Source of the DNA: UBA10649 sp965278945
GTDB lineage: Bacteria > Actinomycetota > Actinomycetes > S36-B12
Assembly (NCBI GenBank): GCA_965278945.1
Contig: OZ257128.1
Coordinates: 1-64,000 of the forward strand
Direction: 5' to 3'
Length of the DNA: 64,000 nt
How positions within the stretch are numbered: position 1 is the first letter of the stretch; each line of letters opens with the position of its first letter. The position numbers and the translations under genes were made by a program. The notes beneath the pieces are model-generated. The model worked only from the letters and a program-made list of their open reading frames with translations, did not search any database and was not told where the DNA came from. This document shows, piece by piece, positions 24,990-33,263 of this stretch.

Positions 24990-25454
24990 GTGTCTGACAG
25001 GCTGTTGGCCATGGAGGCAATCGATCGACAGATCATCAGCCTGTTGTGTGCTGACGGACGCATGTCGCTCGCCGATATCGCGCGCGACACCGGCCTGTCG
25101 ACGTCGGCGCTGCACCAGCGCGTGCGACGTCTCGAGCAGCGCGGGCTGATCACCGGGTATCGCGCGGAGGTGGACTACCGAGCCGTCGGGCTTCCGTTGA
25201 CCGCGTTCGTCTCGCTCACGCCGATCGACCCTGCTACGCCCGACGACGTGCCCGACCGTCTAGCCCCCATTGCCGAGATCGAGGCGTGCTGGTCGGTCGC
25301 CGGTGCCGAGTCGTACATCCTCAAGGTCCGCGTCGTCGAGCCCGCTGATCTCGAGGAGCTGCTCGCGCGGATCAGGGCAGTTGCCAACGTCTCCACGCAG
25401 ACGACGATCGTCCTGTCCACCTCCTACGAGAACAGGCCGCCGCTCATTCCGTGA
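24990..25454 (+). CDS. Lrp/AsnC-family transcriptional regulator
   Basis: A 154-residue regulator. The N-terminal winged HTH is IDRQIISLLCADGRMSLADIARDTGLSTSALHQRVRRLEQRGLITGYRAEVD, and the C-terminal RAM domain contains EACWSVAGAESYILKVRVVEPADLEEL. Two starts are possible: GTG 24990, with GAGGT five bases upstream, or ATG 25011, which begins exactly at the HTH domain. It is divergent from the thiamine operon, whose promoter must overlap the 5' end of this gene. The ligand is unknown, likely an amino acid. Confidence 0.83.
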   Translation: MSDRLLAMEAIDRQIISLLCADGRMSLADIARDTGLSTSALHQRVRRLEQRGLITGYRAEVDYRAVGLPLTAFVSLTPIDPATPDDVPDRLAPIAEIEACWSVAGAESYILKVRVVEPADLEELLARIRAVANVSTQTTIVLSTSYENRPPLIP

Positions 25455-25462
25455 GCCGCCGA

Positions 25463-25468
25463 TAGCCT
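25463..25468 (+). promoter_or_regulatory. -10 element, leaderless (PH-domain protein pair)
   Basis: TAGCCT, six bases before the ATG at 25475, in the 20-base gap after the Lrp gene. Confidence 0.5.
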
Positions 25469-25474
25469 TGGCTG

Positions 25475-25975
25475 ATGGCCGACCGCACGCACGATGCCTT
25501 CACCTCCCCGGACAACTGGACGCCGGTCTCGCCTCGGCTCATAACGGCGCGCCGCGTTTCGGTGAGCCTCGCGTACGTCATCGTCATTGCTGTCATCGTC
25601 GCGCTGTTCTTGATCGAGCGAGTTCCGAGGCCAGTCGCAATAGGCGCCGCGGTCGCCGCGGTCGTGACTTACGTGTGGCTGTGGTGGCTGGTCGGACGGC
25701 GAGTCCGCTCCTTCGGCTACTGCGAACGGGGTGACGATCTGCTCGTCACGAGCGGCATCATGTTCCGGCGCCTTGTCATCGTCCCGTACGGACGCATGCA
25801 ACTTGTCGACGTCAAGGCCGGTCCCATCGACAGGTCGTTCGGACTCACCACAGTGCAGTTGCACACTGCTGCGGCAACGACCGACGCCAAGATCCCAGGA
25901 CTCGTCCCCGACATCGCTGCGGCGTTGCGCGATCGGCTCGCGCAACGGGGCGAGCAGCGCTCAACAGGCCTGTGA
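25475..25975 (+). CDS. bacterial PH-domain (YdbS-like) membrane protein
   Basis: A 166-residue protein with two membrane helices (about 28-50 and 55-75) and one bacterial PH (bPH2) domain (DDLLVTSGIMFRRLVIVPYGRMQLVDVKAGPIDRSFGLTTVQLHTAAATTDAKIPGL). YdbS/YdbT pairs in Bacillus are linked to resistance to bacteriocins and envelope stress. It is coupled by a GTGA overlap to the larger PH protein. Confidence 0.82.
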   Translation: MADRTHDAFTSPDNWTPVSPRLITARRVSVSLAYVIVIAVIVALFLIERVPRPVAIGAAVAAVVTYVWLWWLVGRRVRSFGYCERGDDLLVTSGIMFRRLVIVPYGRMQLVDVKAGPIDRSFGLTTVQLHTAAATTDAKIPGLVPDIAAALRDRLAQRGEQRSTGL

Positions 25976-27411
25976 CGACCCCCGACGAGCAGCCGCTCCC
26001 GCCTCCCTCGGCAGTTGGCGATGATCTCGGCCTAGGCCTGCAGCTTCCTGGAAGTGGCACCGTCGACGACGCGGGCCGGCGCAGGGTTCACCCCGTCACT
26101 CCCTTGGTGCATGCGGTCAGCGCGTTGCCGCCGGCGCTGATCCTGCTCTTCACACTGTCGATCGGCGGAGCCTTCGCGATCGGCGCCCGCACCATTGCTT
26201 TGGCGGTCGCGCTTCTCGTCCTGCTGCCGCTCGTCGTGGGCGTTCTTGCCTACCTGTCGTGGCGGAACCTGTGGTTCTGGTTCGACAACGACGGCGACTT
26301 CCGTGTTGATTCCGGGATTCTGACCAAGAAGCAGCGACGGCTCCAGCTCAGCCGGCTGCAGTCCGTCGATGTCGCGCAGCCGCTCATCGCTCGACTGTTC
26401 TCGATGGCTGAGTTGACCGTCGAGGTGGCGGGCTCGAACGACTCGCGCGTAAAGGTCCGCTTCCTGCCCCTGGCCGACGCGCGCGACCTTCGAAGCGAGT
26501 TGCTCGCCAGGGCAGCGGGACTTCGCCACGATGTCGGCGAGGCGCCGGAGAAGCCAATCGCCTCGGTGGCGCCACGCGACCTGGCAGTCTCGCTGCTTCT
26601 GCGCAGCGTGACGGCCGGGCTGCTCGCGCTAACGGCATTCATCATCGTCATCACCGTGCTCATGAGCGGCTGGGGAGGACTTGTCCTCGCCCTGTTCACC
26701 GGCGGTCTGCCGATCCTCATGGTCGTCGCCGAGTTCATGAAGAACTTCAACTTCACCGTGAGCCAGTCGCCCGACGGACTTCGGACGAAGTTCGGGCTGG
26801 CGAAGACGGAGACGCGAACCATCCCTCCGGGCCGCGTTCAGGCGATCGAGTTCGTGGAGCCGTTGTTATGGAGGAGGTGGCGGTGGGTGAGGATTCGCGT
26901 GAACATCGCCGGCGTCGGCGGCACCGACTCGAACGGCAATCAGCAGGAGACGCTGCTGATCCCGGTCGCCACCCGCGACATCGCGGACGACATCGTCAGC
27001 CGGATCCTGCCCGGCTTGGACATGGCGGCCATGGACTGGCATGCCGCTCCGCAGCGCAGTCGGCGCCGTTCGCCAATCCAGTGGCGCAATCTCGCGGTGG
27101 CCAGGGACGACGCCGTCCTTGTCTCGCGCCGCGGGCGCATCACGCGTCGCACCATGGTGATTCCGCATGTGCGCACCCAGTCAGTTCGCCTGACGCAGGG
27201 ACCGTGGGAACGCGCCCTCGACCTCGCCACCGTCCACGTCGACTCCACGCCTGGGCCGGTGAAGGTCATGGCATTGCATCTCGACGCGATGACGGCGCGC
27301 TCGGTAGTCGACGACCAGTCGATTCGGGCCGAGCGCGGTCGGTCCGAGGACCGCAGTACCCGGTGGGCAGTGGGGCAGATCGACGCCCAGTCGACGGAGC
27401 AACAGGACTAG
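25972..27411 (+). CDS. bacterial PH-domain (YdbT-like) membrane protein
   Basis: A 479-residue protein with an N-terminal Pro-rich stretch, two pairs of membrane helices and three bPH2 domains. LRVDSGILTKKQRRLQLSRLQSVDVAQPLIARLFSMAELTVEVAG-like, FGLAKTETRTIPPGRVQAIEFVEP and VSRRGRITRRTMVIPHVRTQSVRLTQGPWERALDLATVHVDSTPG blocks mark each. Such proteins partner with the smaller YdbS-like product. GTG start overlaps the previous stop. Its stop overlaps that of the convergent aldolase gene. Confidence 0.82.
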   Translation: MTTPDEQPLPPPSAVGDDLGLGLQLPGSGTVDDAGRRRVHPVTPLVHAVSALPPALILLFTLSIGGAFAIGARTIALAVALLVLLPLVVGVLAYLSWRNLWFWFDNDGDFRVDSGILTKKQRRLQLSRLQSVDVAQPLIARLFSMAELTVEVAGSNDSRVKVRFLPLADARDLRSELLARAAGLRHDVGEAPEKPIASVAPRDLAVSLLLRSVTAGLLALTAFIIVITVLMSGWGGLVLALFTGGLPILMVVAEFMKNFNFTVSQSPDGLRTKFGLAKTETRTIPPGRVQAIEFVEPLLWRRWRWVRIRVNIAGVGGTDSNGNQQETLLIPVATRDIADDIVSRILPGLDMAAMDWHAAPQRSRRRSPIQWRNLAVARDDAVLVSRRGRITRRTMVIPHVRTQSVRLTQGPWERALDLATVHVDSTPGPVKVMALHLDAMTARSVVDDQSIRAERGRSEDRSTRWAVGQIDAQSTEQQD

Positions 27412-28451
27412 TTGTCCGCGAACTCCGCGGCGATGGCGGCGGCGAAGGTCTCGATGTCGTGCTCGGTCGTGTCCCACGAGCACATCCAGCGAACCTCGCC
27501 GGTGGCTTGATCCCATGTGTAGAAGCGGAACTGCTTCTGCAGCCGCTCCGTCACATCAGCGGGCAGTACCGCGAAGACGGCGTTGGCTTGCACCGGCCGC
27601 ACGATCGATACGCCGTCGATTTCGCGTACCCGCGACTCCAGCAGCTGTGCCATCGCGTTGGAGTGCTGCGCGTTGCGAAGCCACAGGTCCCCGGTCAAGA
27701 GTGCGAGGAGCTGGGCGCTAATGAAACGCATCTTGCTCGCCAGCTGCATCGACGACTTGCGCAGGAAGTCGACGCCGGGAGCCGAGTCGGGATTCAGCAC
27801 GATGACAGCCTCGCCGAGCATGATGCCGTTCTTCGTGCCGCCGAAGGACAGGACGTCGACGCCAGCGTCGGTGGTGAACTCGCGGAAGCCTGACCCGAGC
27901 GAGGCGGCAGCGTTGGCCAGGCGAGCGCCGTCGACATGCAGCCCCATCCCGTGCGAGTGCGCGTGCTCGGCGATCGCGCCGATCTCGTCCGCGGTGTACA
28001 GCGTGCCCAGTTCTGTTGACTGAGTGATCGTCACTGCTCCCGGCTGGGCACGGTGAACATCCCCGAAGCCCCAAGCCTGAGTATCGATGAGTGTCGGCGT
28101 GAGCTTGCCGTCGGGGGTGGGGATGGTCCACAGCTTCAGTCCGGCGCCATGCTCGGGAGCGCCGCCCTCGTCGACGTTGACGTGCGCGGATGCCGCGCAC
28201 ACGACGGCCTCCCAGCGCTTCGTCATCGCCTGAAGGGACACGACGTTCGCACCGGTACCGTTGAATACCGGGAAGACCTCAGCCTGGGATCCGAAATGGT
28301 CCTTGACCACGTCGTTCAACCGGGCAGTGATCTCGTCGTCGCCGTAGGCGACCTCGTGACCCGAGCTGGCCGCGGAGATCGCGTCGAGGACGTCTGGGTG
28401 GACTCCGGCGTAGTTATCGCTGGCAAACCCTCGCCACGGCGCAGTGCTCAT
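27408..28451 (-). CDS. low-specificity L-threonine aldolase family enzyme
   Basis: A 347-residue PLP enzyme of the threonine aldolase / beta-eliminating lyase family, which splits threonine or related beta-hydroxy amino acids to glycine and an aldehyde. FASDNYAGVHPDVLDAI opens it, ASAHVNVDEGGAPE and GLHVDGARLANAAASL carry the PLP-contact residues, and the Schiff-base lysine is in DVLSFGGTKNG. The ATG at 28451 overlaps the SDR stop (ATGA). Third gene of an operon with a DUF6421 protein and an SDR, which suggests a dedicated pathway rather than general threonine breakdown. Confidence 0.85.
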   Translation of the reverse strand: MSTAPWRGFASDNYAGVHPDVLDAISAASSGHEVAYGDDEITARLNDVVKDHFGSQAEVFPVFNGTGANVVSLQAMTKRWEAVVCAASAHVNVDEGGAPEHGAGLKLWTIPTPDGKLTPTLIDTQAWGFGDVHRAQPGAVTITQSTELGTLYTADEIGAIAEHAHSHGMGLHVDGARLANAAASLGSGFREFTTDAGVDVLSFGGTKNGIMLGEAVIVLNPDSAPGVDFLRKSSMQLASKMRFISAQLLALLTGDLWLRNAQHSNAMAQLLESRVREIDGVSIVRPVQANAVFAVLPADVTERLQKQFRFYTWDQATGEVRWMCSWDTTEHDIETFAAAIAAEFADN

Positions 28452-29155
28452 GAGGTCGAGTATCCCGGACCGGTCAGGTCGAGGCGGAGGCCGTTCTCGA
28501 CCGGCCCGGTGCTCGCGTCGGCAATGGCTGTCGCGAGGACCCGCACATGCGTGAATCCCGGCCACTGCTTCTCTGGATCACCAGCAATCATCTGGTCGGT
28601 GAGCAGCGCCTTCACGGCGACGGTCACGGCACTCGCGGGGGTGTCGGCGAAGGAGTCGGCGACACCGACCATCCAGGCTTCCGCTGCGGACTTCGCCGCC
28701 GCGTAGGCGATGCTGCTCGCGGTCGGGTGAGCTGCCGCGGTGCTCGTGACCATGAACACGCGTCCGTCTTCGCTCGACTGAACGGTCTCGCCGAACACGG
28801 CGGTCAGGGTGACCAGCGTTCCCACCACGGGCGGCTCCAATGCGCGCCAGTTGGCGACCGAGTCGAGGCCGAGCGTGGGCGAGCTTCTGAAGCCGCCGAC
28901 GAGATGGACGACGACATCGACGCCGCCGAGACGTGCGACGAGGTCATTGCGCAGCGCCGTGACGGAGTCGAGGTCGAGCAGGTCAAGACCGTGCGACTCG
29001 GCTGACCCGCCCTCGGCGATCAGCGGTCCGACCGCAGCGTCTGCGGCGGCACTCCTCGAATCGACGACAACGACGTGGAAGTCGCGGTTCGCGAACTCGA
29101 CGGCGACGGCCGAGCCGGCCCCGCCCGCTCCCGCGATGAGCGCGACGCGGCTCAT
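28448..29155 (-). CDS. short-chain dehydrogenase/reductase
   Basis: A 235-residue SDR. The cofactor loop is reduced to GAGGAGSAVA instead of the usual TGxxxGxG; the catalytic Ser-Tyr-Lys set is visible as VTSTAAAHPTASSIAYAAAKSAAEAW. D31 after the second strand (VVVVDSRS) favours NAD. The substrate is unknown. The ATG at 29155 overlaps the DUF6421 stop and the gene overlaps the aldolase start, so the three are translationally linked. Confidence 0.8.
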   Translation of the reverse strand: MSRVALIAGAGGAGSAVAVEFANRDFHVVVVDSRSAAADAAVGPLIAEGGSAESHGLDLLDLDSVTALRNDLVARLGGVDVVVHLVGGFRSSPTLGLDSVANWRALEPPVVGTLVTLTAVFGETVQSSEDGRVFMVTSTAAAHPTASSIAYAAAKSAAEAWMVGVADSFADTPASAVTVAVKALLTDQMIAGDPEKQWPGFTHVRVLATAIADASTGPVENGLRLDLTGPGYSTS

Positions 29156-31251
29156 GCCGTGATCCCGGCGGTTGCGGCGATCGTGGGCTCGAGCTTGCGC
29201 TGCAGGGAATCGAAGAACACGTTCAAGGGGAACTCATCGGGCAGGACCACGTCGACCATCTCCTTGTTCTCCCCGCTGAGCGGGAGGGCCGAAGGCCCCT
29301 GCGCCCAGACCGAGGCTGGGTGCGGCTCCACGAGCCCGCTCACATACTGGTGCGCGGCGATCCACTGGGCAAGCCGAGACCTGTCGATCCCGCCGCGATA
29401 GAGCTCCTCGACCTCCGCGCACAGCGCGATGACCGAGTCCGTGATGCGGTTCCAGTCGATCGTCAGCTTGTTGTCCGTCCACCGAACGACCTGATCGCGG
29501 TGCAGCCAGGCGAACATGATCTGGCCGCCGAGACCGTCGTAGTTGCGAACCCGACTTCCGGTGATCGTGAAGCGGAACAGCCGATCGAACACGATGGCGT
29601 GGCGGATGAACCTGCCCAGGTGCATGTCACTGTTGTCGAGATTGACTGTCTCGCGGAACGTGTTGAGGTCGCACCTCAGTTCCTCGAGCGCGTACATCCA
29701 GAACGGCATGCGCTGCTTGATCATGAACGGGTCGAAGGGCAGGTCGCCATGGCTGTGCGTCCGGTCGTGGATCAGGTCCCACAGGACGAAGGTCTCCTGC
29801 GCCAACTGCTGATCGTTGAGGAGCAGGTCCACGTCCGGCGGGAGCGATAGCCGAAGGGTGTCGGTTGCTGCGCGCGAGACCGCCCGGAATCTGGCCGCCT
29901 CGCGGTCGCAGAAGATGCCGCCCCAGCGAAACGTCGCGGTCTCCCGCGTGGCGACCGTCTCCGGGAACAGCACTGCCGAGTGGGTGTCGTATCCCTTGGT
30001 GAAGCCGACGAACTCGATCGGCACGAAAGCCGCGTTGTCGTACGTGCGCTCCTGGTCGGCGAGCCACTGCGGCCAGAACGTTCGCGTGACCACTGCCTCG
30101 AAGTTGCGGTTCGGGTTGCCGTTCTGCGTGTACATCGGGAAGACGACGAGGTGCTCGATGCCGTCGACGCGATTGAGGTCGGGCCGAAAGGCAAGCAGCG
30201 AATCGAGGAAGTCGGGCACGCCGAAGTTGCCGTCGACCCAGGACGCGAGGTCGGCCCGGGTCGCCGCGAGGTGATCGCTCTGGTGCGGGAAAGAAGCGGC
30301 GAGGTCGCTGATCGCCTCGCTGATCGACGTGACTGCCGCTCGCGCTGCGTCGCGGTGCTCGTCAGGCACCGATCCGTCCTTGGCCTGCAGTGGCCGGACG
30401 ATCTCGATGGCGTCGACGAGCCTGAGCCATGCGGGGTCAGCGTCGAGCCACGACGTGGCGGTGCCGCGAGGCTCGGAACTGGCGAGAGCGGCCCGGCCTC
30501 CGGCTGCCCAGGTGACCACGTTGAGCCACAGCTGCCGGTGGTCGAGGTCCATGATCGAGTCGTCGCCGAACAGATCCGAGTCCGACGCCACGACGACGCG
30601 CCCGCCGCCGTCGGACCTACTGGTCATGAGCAGTGCCGCCATGGCGGGATCGGCTGACGCAGATGTCGCGGCGATCGTCTCCGTGGTCCGATTGCTATCC
30701 GTGGCTCGCAGCGTGCCGGCGCGGTAGAAGGCGGCCTCGGCCACCCGTGCGGTGAGATCGTGCTGCTCTCCGCGATGCAGGGTTCCGAGCACCCATGTCG
30801 GTACGTCCTTGTAGCAACGGGCAGGGTCCTGCGCGGTGGAACTGTCGATGGCGATGCCGAAGCGCTCGGACAGCTCGGCGAAGTTGTTGCCGTATTTGGC
30901 CTGCTCAGTCTCGGCGAGGATCACGAGCCCGCCGCCTGCGGCGACGAACCGATCGACCGCGTCCAGCTCAGCAGAGGTCAGGACCGGGCTGCCGACTCCG
31001 GTGGTGTGCTCCCACGCGTCGTCGGCGGCGTGCGGGAGGACCAGGACGTCGACCTCCGCGAGAGTCGCGTCGTCGAGTTCGCCGCCGGAATGGACACTCA
31101 CCTGGAAGCCCGACTCCGCTGCCGCCGTCGCGGCGTGCGCGTACGACGCGTCGGCCGGATTGACGGGGTTCATGCGGTCCGCGACCTCGGGGCGCGTTGA
31201 CCAGGCCTGCCGATGGGACTCGTCGACCAGGATTCGGGCAAGCGGGCGCAT
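29152..31251 (-). CDS. DUF6421 family protein, possible metalloenzyme
   Basis: A 699-residue protein I recognise as the DUF6421 family. The N-terminal 250 residues look like a class-I glutamine-amidotransferase-like fold (DVLVLPHAADDAWEH..., VAAGGGLVILAETE, GRVVVASDSDLFGD). The C-terminal two thirds are all their own. There a cluster H495-x3-H499-x-H501 (IHDRTHSHGDL), followed 24 residues later by EELRCD (523-528), looks like a zinc-binding gluzincin pattern with Asp for the usual catalytic Glu; this is inference. First gene of the operon with SDR and threonine aldolase. ATG preceded by AGGAG. Function unknown. Confidence 0.72.
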   Translation of the reverse strand: MRPLARILVDESHRQAWSTRPEVADRMNPVNPADASYAHAATAAAESGFQVSVHSGGELDDATLAEVDVLVLPHAADDAWEHTTGVGSPVLTSAELDAVDRFVAAGGGLVILAETEQAKYGNNFAELSERFGIAIDSSTAQDPARCYKDVPTWVLGTLHRGEQHDLTARVAEAAFYRAGTLRATDSNRTTETIAATSASADPAMAALLMTSRSDGGGRVVVASDSDLFGDDSIMDLDHRQLWLNVVTWAAGGRAALASSEPRGTATSWLDADPAWLRLVDAIEIVRPLQAKDGSVPDEHRDAARAAVTSISEAISDLAASFPHQSDHLAATRADLASWVDGNFGVPDFLDSLLAFRPDLNRVDGIEHLVVFPMYTQNGNPNRNFEAVVTRTFWPQWLADQERTYDNAAFVPIEFVGFTKGYDTHSAVLFPETVATRETATFRWGGIFCDREAARFRAVSRAATDTLRLSLPPDVDLLLNDQQLAQETFVLWDLIHDRTHSHGDLPFDPFMIKQRMPFWMYALEELRCDLNTFRETVNLDNSDMHLGRFIRHAIVFDRLFRFTITGSRVRNYDGLGGQIMFAWLHRDQVVRWTDNKLTIDWNRITDSVIALCAEVEELYRGGIDRSRLAQWIAAHQYVSGLVEPHPASVWAQGPSALPLSGENKEMVDVVLPDEFPLNVFFDSLQRKLEPTIAATAGITA

Positions 31252-31268
31252 GTGGACTCCTGTGTACG

Positions 31269-31293
31269 GATACTTTACTGCGAAAAGCGTATC
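31269..31293. promoter_or_regulatory. inverted repeat around the DUF6421 operon promoter
   Basis: GATAC (31269-31273) and GTATC (31289-31293) face each other across 15 bases in an AT-rich patch unlike its surroundings. On the minus strand TAAAGT (31277-31272) overlaps one half-site and fits a -10 element about 20 bases before the ATG. It fits a repressor operator; the protein is unknown. Confidence 0.4.
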
Positions 31294-31309
31294 AGACAGG
31301 AAAATATCC

Positions 31310-31519
31310 CTAGGTCGATGCGTTCAGCGAACTCATCTTCGCCCAGGTGTAGCCAGCGGCGCCGATCACGACGAGCATCGCAACGAGTAGTAGCGCGCTC
31401 ACCACGTCTATTCCGAAGGCAAAGATCCGGATCGCGGCACTTGCTCCGAGCATGAAGATCGCGAAGCACTGAAGGAACAAGGAGAAGCGCAGCTTCCTGC
31501 GGATGGCGTCGTCGTTCAT
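31310..31519 (-). CDS. small two-helix membrane protein
   Basis: A 69-residue protein with a charged N-terminus (MNDDAIRRKLRFS) and two membrane helices. The ATG at 31519 is chosen because AAGGAT lies about nine bases upstream and longer frames run into glpD in antisense. No family recognised. It is divergent from glpD with 49 bases between starts. Confidence 0.6.
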   Translation of the reverse strand: MNDDAIRRKLRFSLFLQCFAIFMLGASAAIRIFAFGIDVVSALLLVAMLVVIGAAGYTWAKMSSLNAST

Positions 31520-31568
31520 GGTCGGATCCTTGCACCGACCTAGACTCGTGGCGAGGAGTGATGCCGGG

Positions 31569-33263
31569 ATGCACACCGTGGGAGGCGTGCGGGTTCTGGC
31601 CGACCTCGACCACACCACCTTCGACATGGTGGTGATCGGCGGGGGCATCACGGGAGTGTGCGTCGCCCGCGAGGCAAGCGCGGCGGGCATGTCCGTGCTG
31701 CTCGTCGACAAGGGCGACTTCGGGTCGGGCACCTCGTCGGCGACAACCAAGTACATCCACGGCGGCATTCGCTACCTGGAGAACCTCGAGGTAGCGGTGG
31801 TTCGCGAGAGCCTGCGGGAGCGCCGGATCCTCGCGCTCGCTGCACCGCATCTCGTGCGCCAGCAGCGGTTCCTCATGCCGGCCTGGGAGTGGAGCAAGCC
31901 GGGCGCACCGGTGATCGGCCTCGGCGTCGGCCTCTACGGGAGCCTGGCCTACGACCGCAATCGCGACGTGCCGGCATCGCTGCGCATACCGCGGTCAGGC
32001 TGGCTGTCGAAGTCGGTCGTCGCGCGCGACGTCCCATGGCTGGAGACCGAGGGCCTGCGGGGCGCATGGGCTTACTACGACACGCTCAACGTGTTTCCCG
32101 AGCGGCTGCTCCTGGAGTTCTTGTTCACCGCCATCGAGGCGGACGCAACCGCGGTGAACTACTGCCGGGCGACAGGCCTGGAGTTCGCCGAGACCGACGG
32201 GACTCGGTCCGTGACGGGAGTGCGCCTGGTCGACACGCTCAGTGGCGCGACGCGGATCGTCGACGCACCCCTCGTCGTCAATGCTGCGGGTCCGTGGGTC
32301 GACGAGGTGCTTGCCGGGATCCGGTCGTCGGTGCGCGTGCTGAGATCCAAGGGCGTGCACGCGCTCGTGGCATCGATCGACGGCATGCGGCAGCGAGATG
32401 CGGTGTTCGCTCGCGCTCGGTCCGGCGGTCACGTGATCGTCTCGCCATGGATGGGCCGCCTTCTCGTCGGGCCGACGGACACCCCGATGACGGAGTCGGT
32501 CGACGACGCACGCGTGACGCGATCAGATGTCGACCTTGTGCTCGGCACGCTCAACGCCACCCTTCGCGACGACATCGCCCCAGTGACGGTCGACGACGTG
32601 ATCGACACGACTGTCGGAGTGCGGCCGCTCATCGCCGCGGGCACGGGGGAGACCTACGGCGCGAGTCGGCGCCATGAGATCCACGACCACGGGCCCGAGG
32701 GATACGACGGCCTGTTCTCGATTCTCGGCGGCAAGTGGACGACGGGCCGGGCGACTGCCGAGCACCTGATGCGGCTGCTCGAACGCGGCGGGCGCATCGG
32801 CAATCGCTCCCTGGTATCGACGCGACACGGCGCGGTGAGCTCGGCGTGGGCGTGGGCCGACGATCCTGCCCCGTTCATCGATGCGGCAGTGCGCACGTGG
32901 TCCCCGCTCGGACTCGACAGCGAGGTTGTCCGGTCGCTGCTGATGATCTACGGGACGCGAGCAGAGGATGTCCTGCAGCTGGTCGCGAGCGACCGGTCGC
33001 TCGGCGCACGGGTATCCGAGCGACCCGGCGTGCTCGACATCGCCGCGCAGGTTGTGTGGGGCATCGAGTCCGAGGGCGCCCGCACGATGGCCGACCTCAT
33101 TGATCGACGGATGACGCTCGGGTCGCTGGGCGGCGTCACAGCAGAAGAGATCGAACGGGTTGCTGGATGGGCAGCTCCCCTGCTCGGGGCGGATGCCGAA
33201 CGACTGGCGCTGGAGGAGATCAATCGCCGGCGCGCACTGCGAGCGCTGTGGTCCGCGGCCTAG
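31569..33263 (+). CDS. glpD: glycerol-3-phosphate dehydrogenase/oxidase (FAD)
   Basis: A 564-residue flavoprotein of usual GlpD length. The FAD-binding motif is MVVIGGGITGVCVAREAS, followed by LLVDKGDFGSGTSSATTKYIHGGIRYLE and further on GKWTTGRATAEHLM. A C-terminal helical domain (from about residue 400) is present. It oxidises glycerol 3-phosphate to dihydroxyacetone phosphate at the membrane. ATG 31569 has GAGGAG 11 bases upstream, and TAGACT at 31541 is a likely -10. The stop overlaps the stop of the convergent pentapeptide gene. No glycerol kinase or uptake facilitator is adjacent. Confidence 0.88.
   Translation: MHTVGGVRVLADLDHTTFDMVVIGGGITGVCVAREASAAGMSVLLVDKGDFGSGTSSATTKYIHGGIRYLENLEVAVVRESLRERRILALAAPHLVRQQRFLMPAWEWSKPGAPVIGLGVGLYGSLAYDRNRDVPASLRIPRSGWLSKSVVARDVPWLETEGLRGAWAYYDTLNVFPERLLLEFLFTAIEADATAVNYCRATGLEFAETDGTRSVTGVRLVDTLSGATRIVDAPLVVNAAGPWVDEVLAGIRSSVRVLRSKGVHALVASIDGMRQRDAVFARARSGGHVIVSPWMGRLLVGPTDTPMTESVDDARVTRSDVDLVLGTLNATLRDDIAPVTVDDVIDTTVGVRPLIAAGTGETYGASRRHEIHDHGPEGYDGLFSILGGKWTTGRATAEHLMRLLERGGRIGNRSLVSTRHGAVSSAWAWADDPAPFIDAAVRTWSPLGLDSEVVRSLLMIYGTRAEDVLQLVASDRSLGARVSERPGVLDIAAQVVWGIESEGARTMADLIDRRMTLGSLGGVTAEEIERVAGWAAPLLGADAERLALEEINRRRALRALWSAA

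Noticed and set aside
29152..31251. Reading the DUF6421 protein as a certain zinc peptidase.
   Set aside because: The motif is HDRTH, with Asp for the catalytic Glu of HExxH; only a possible metal site is claimed.
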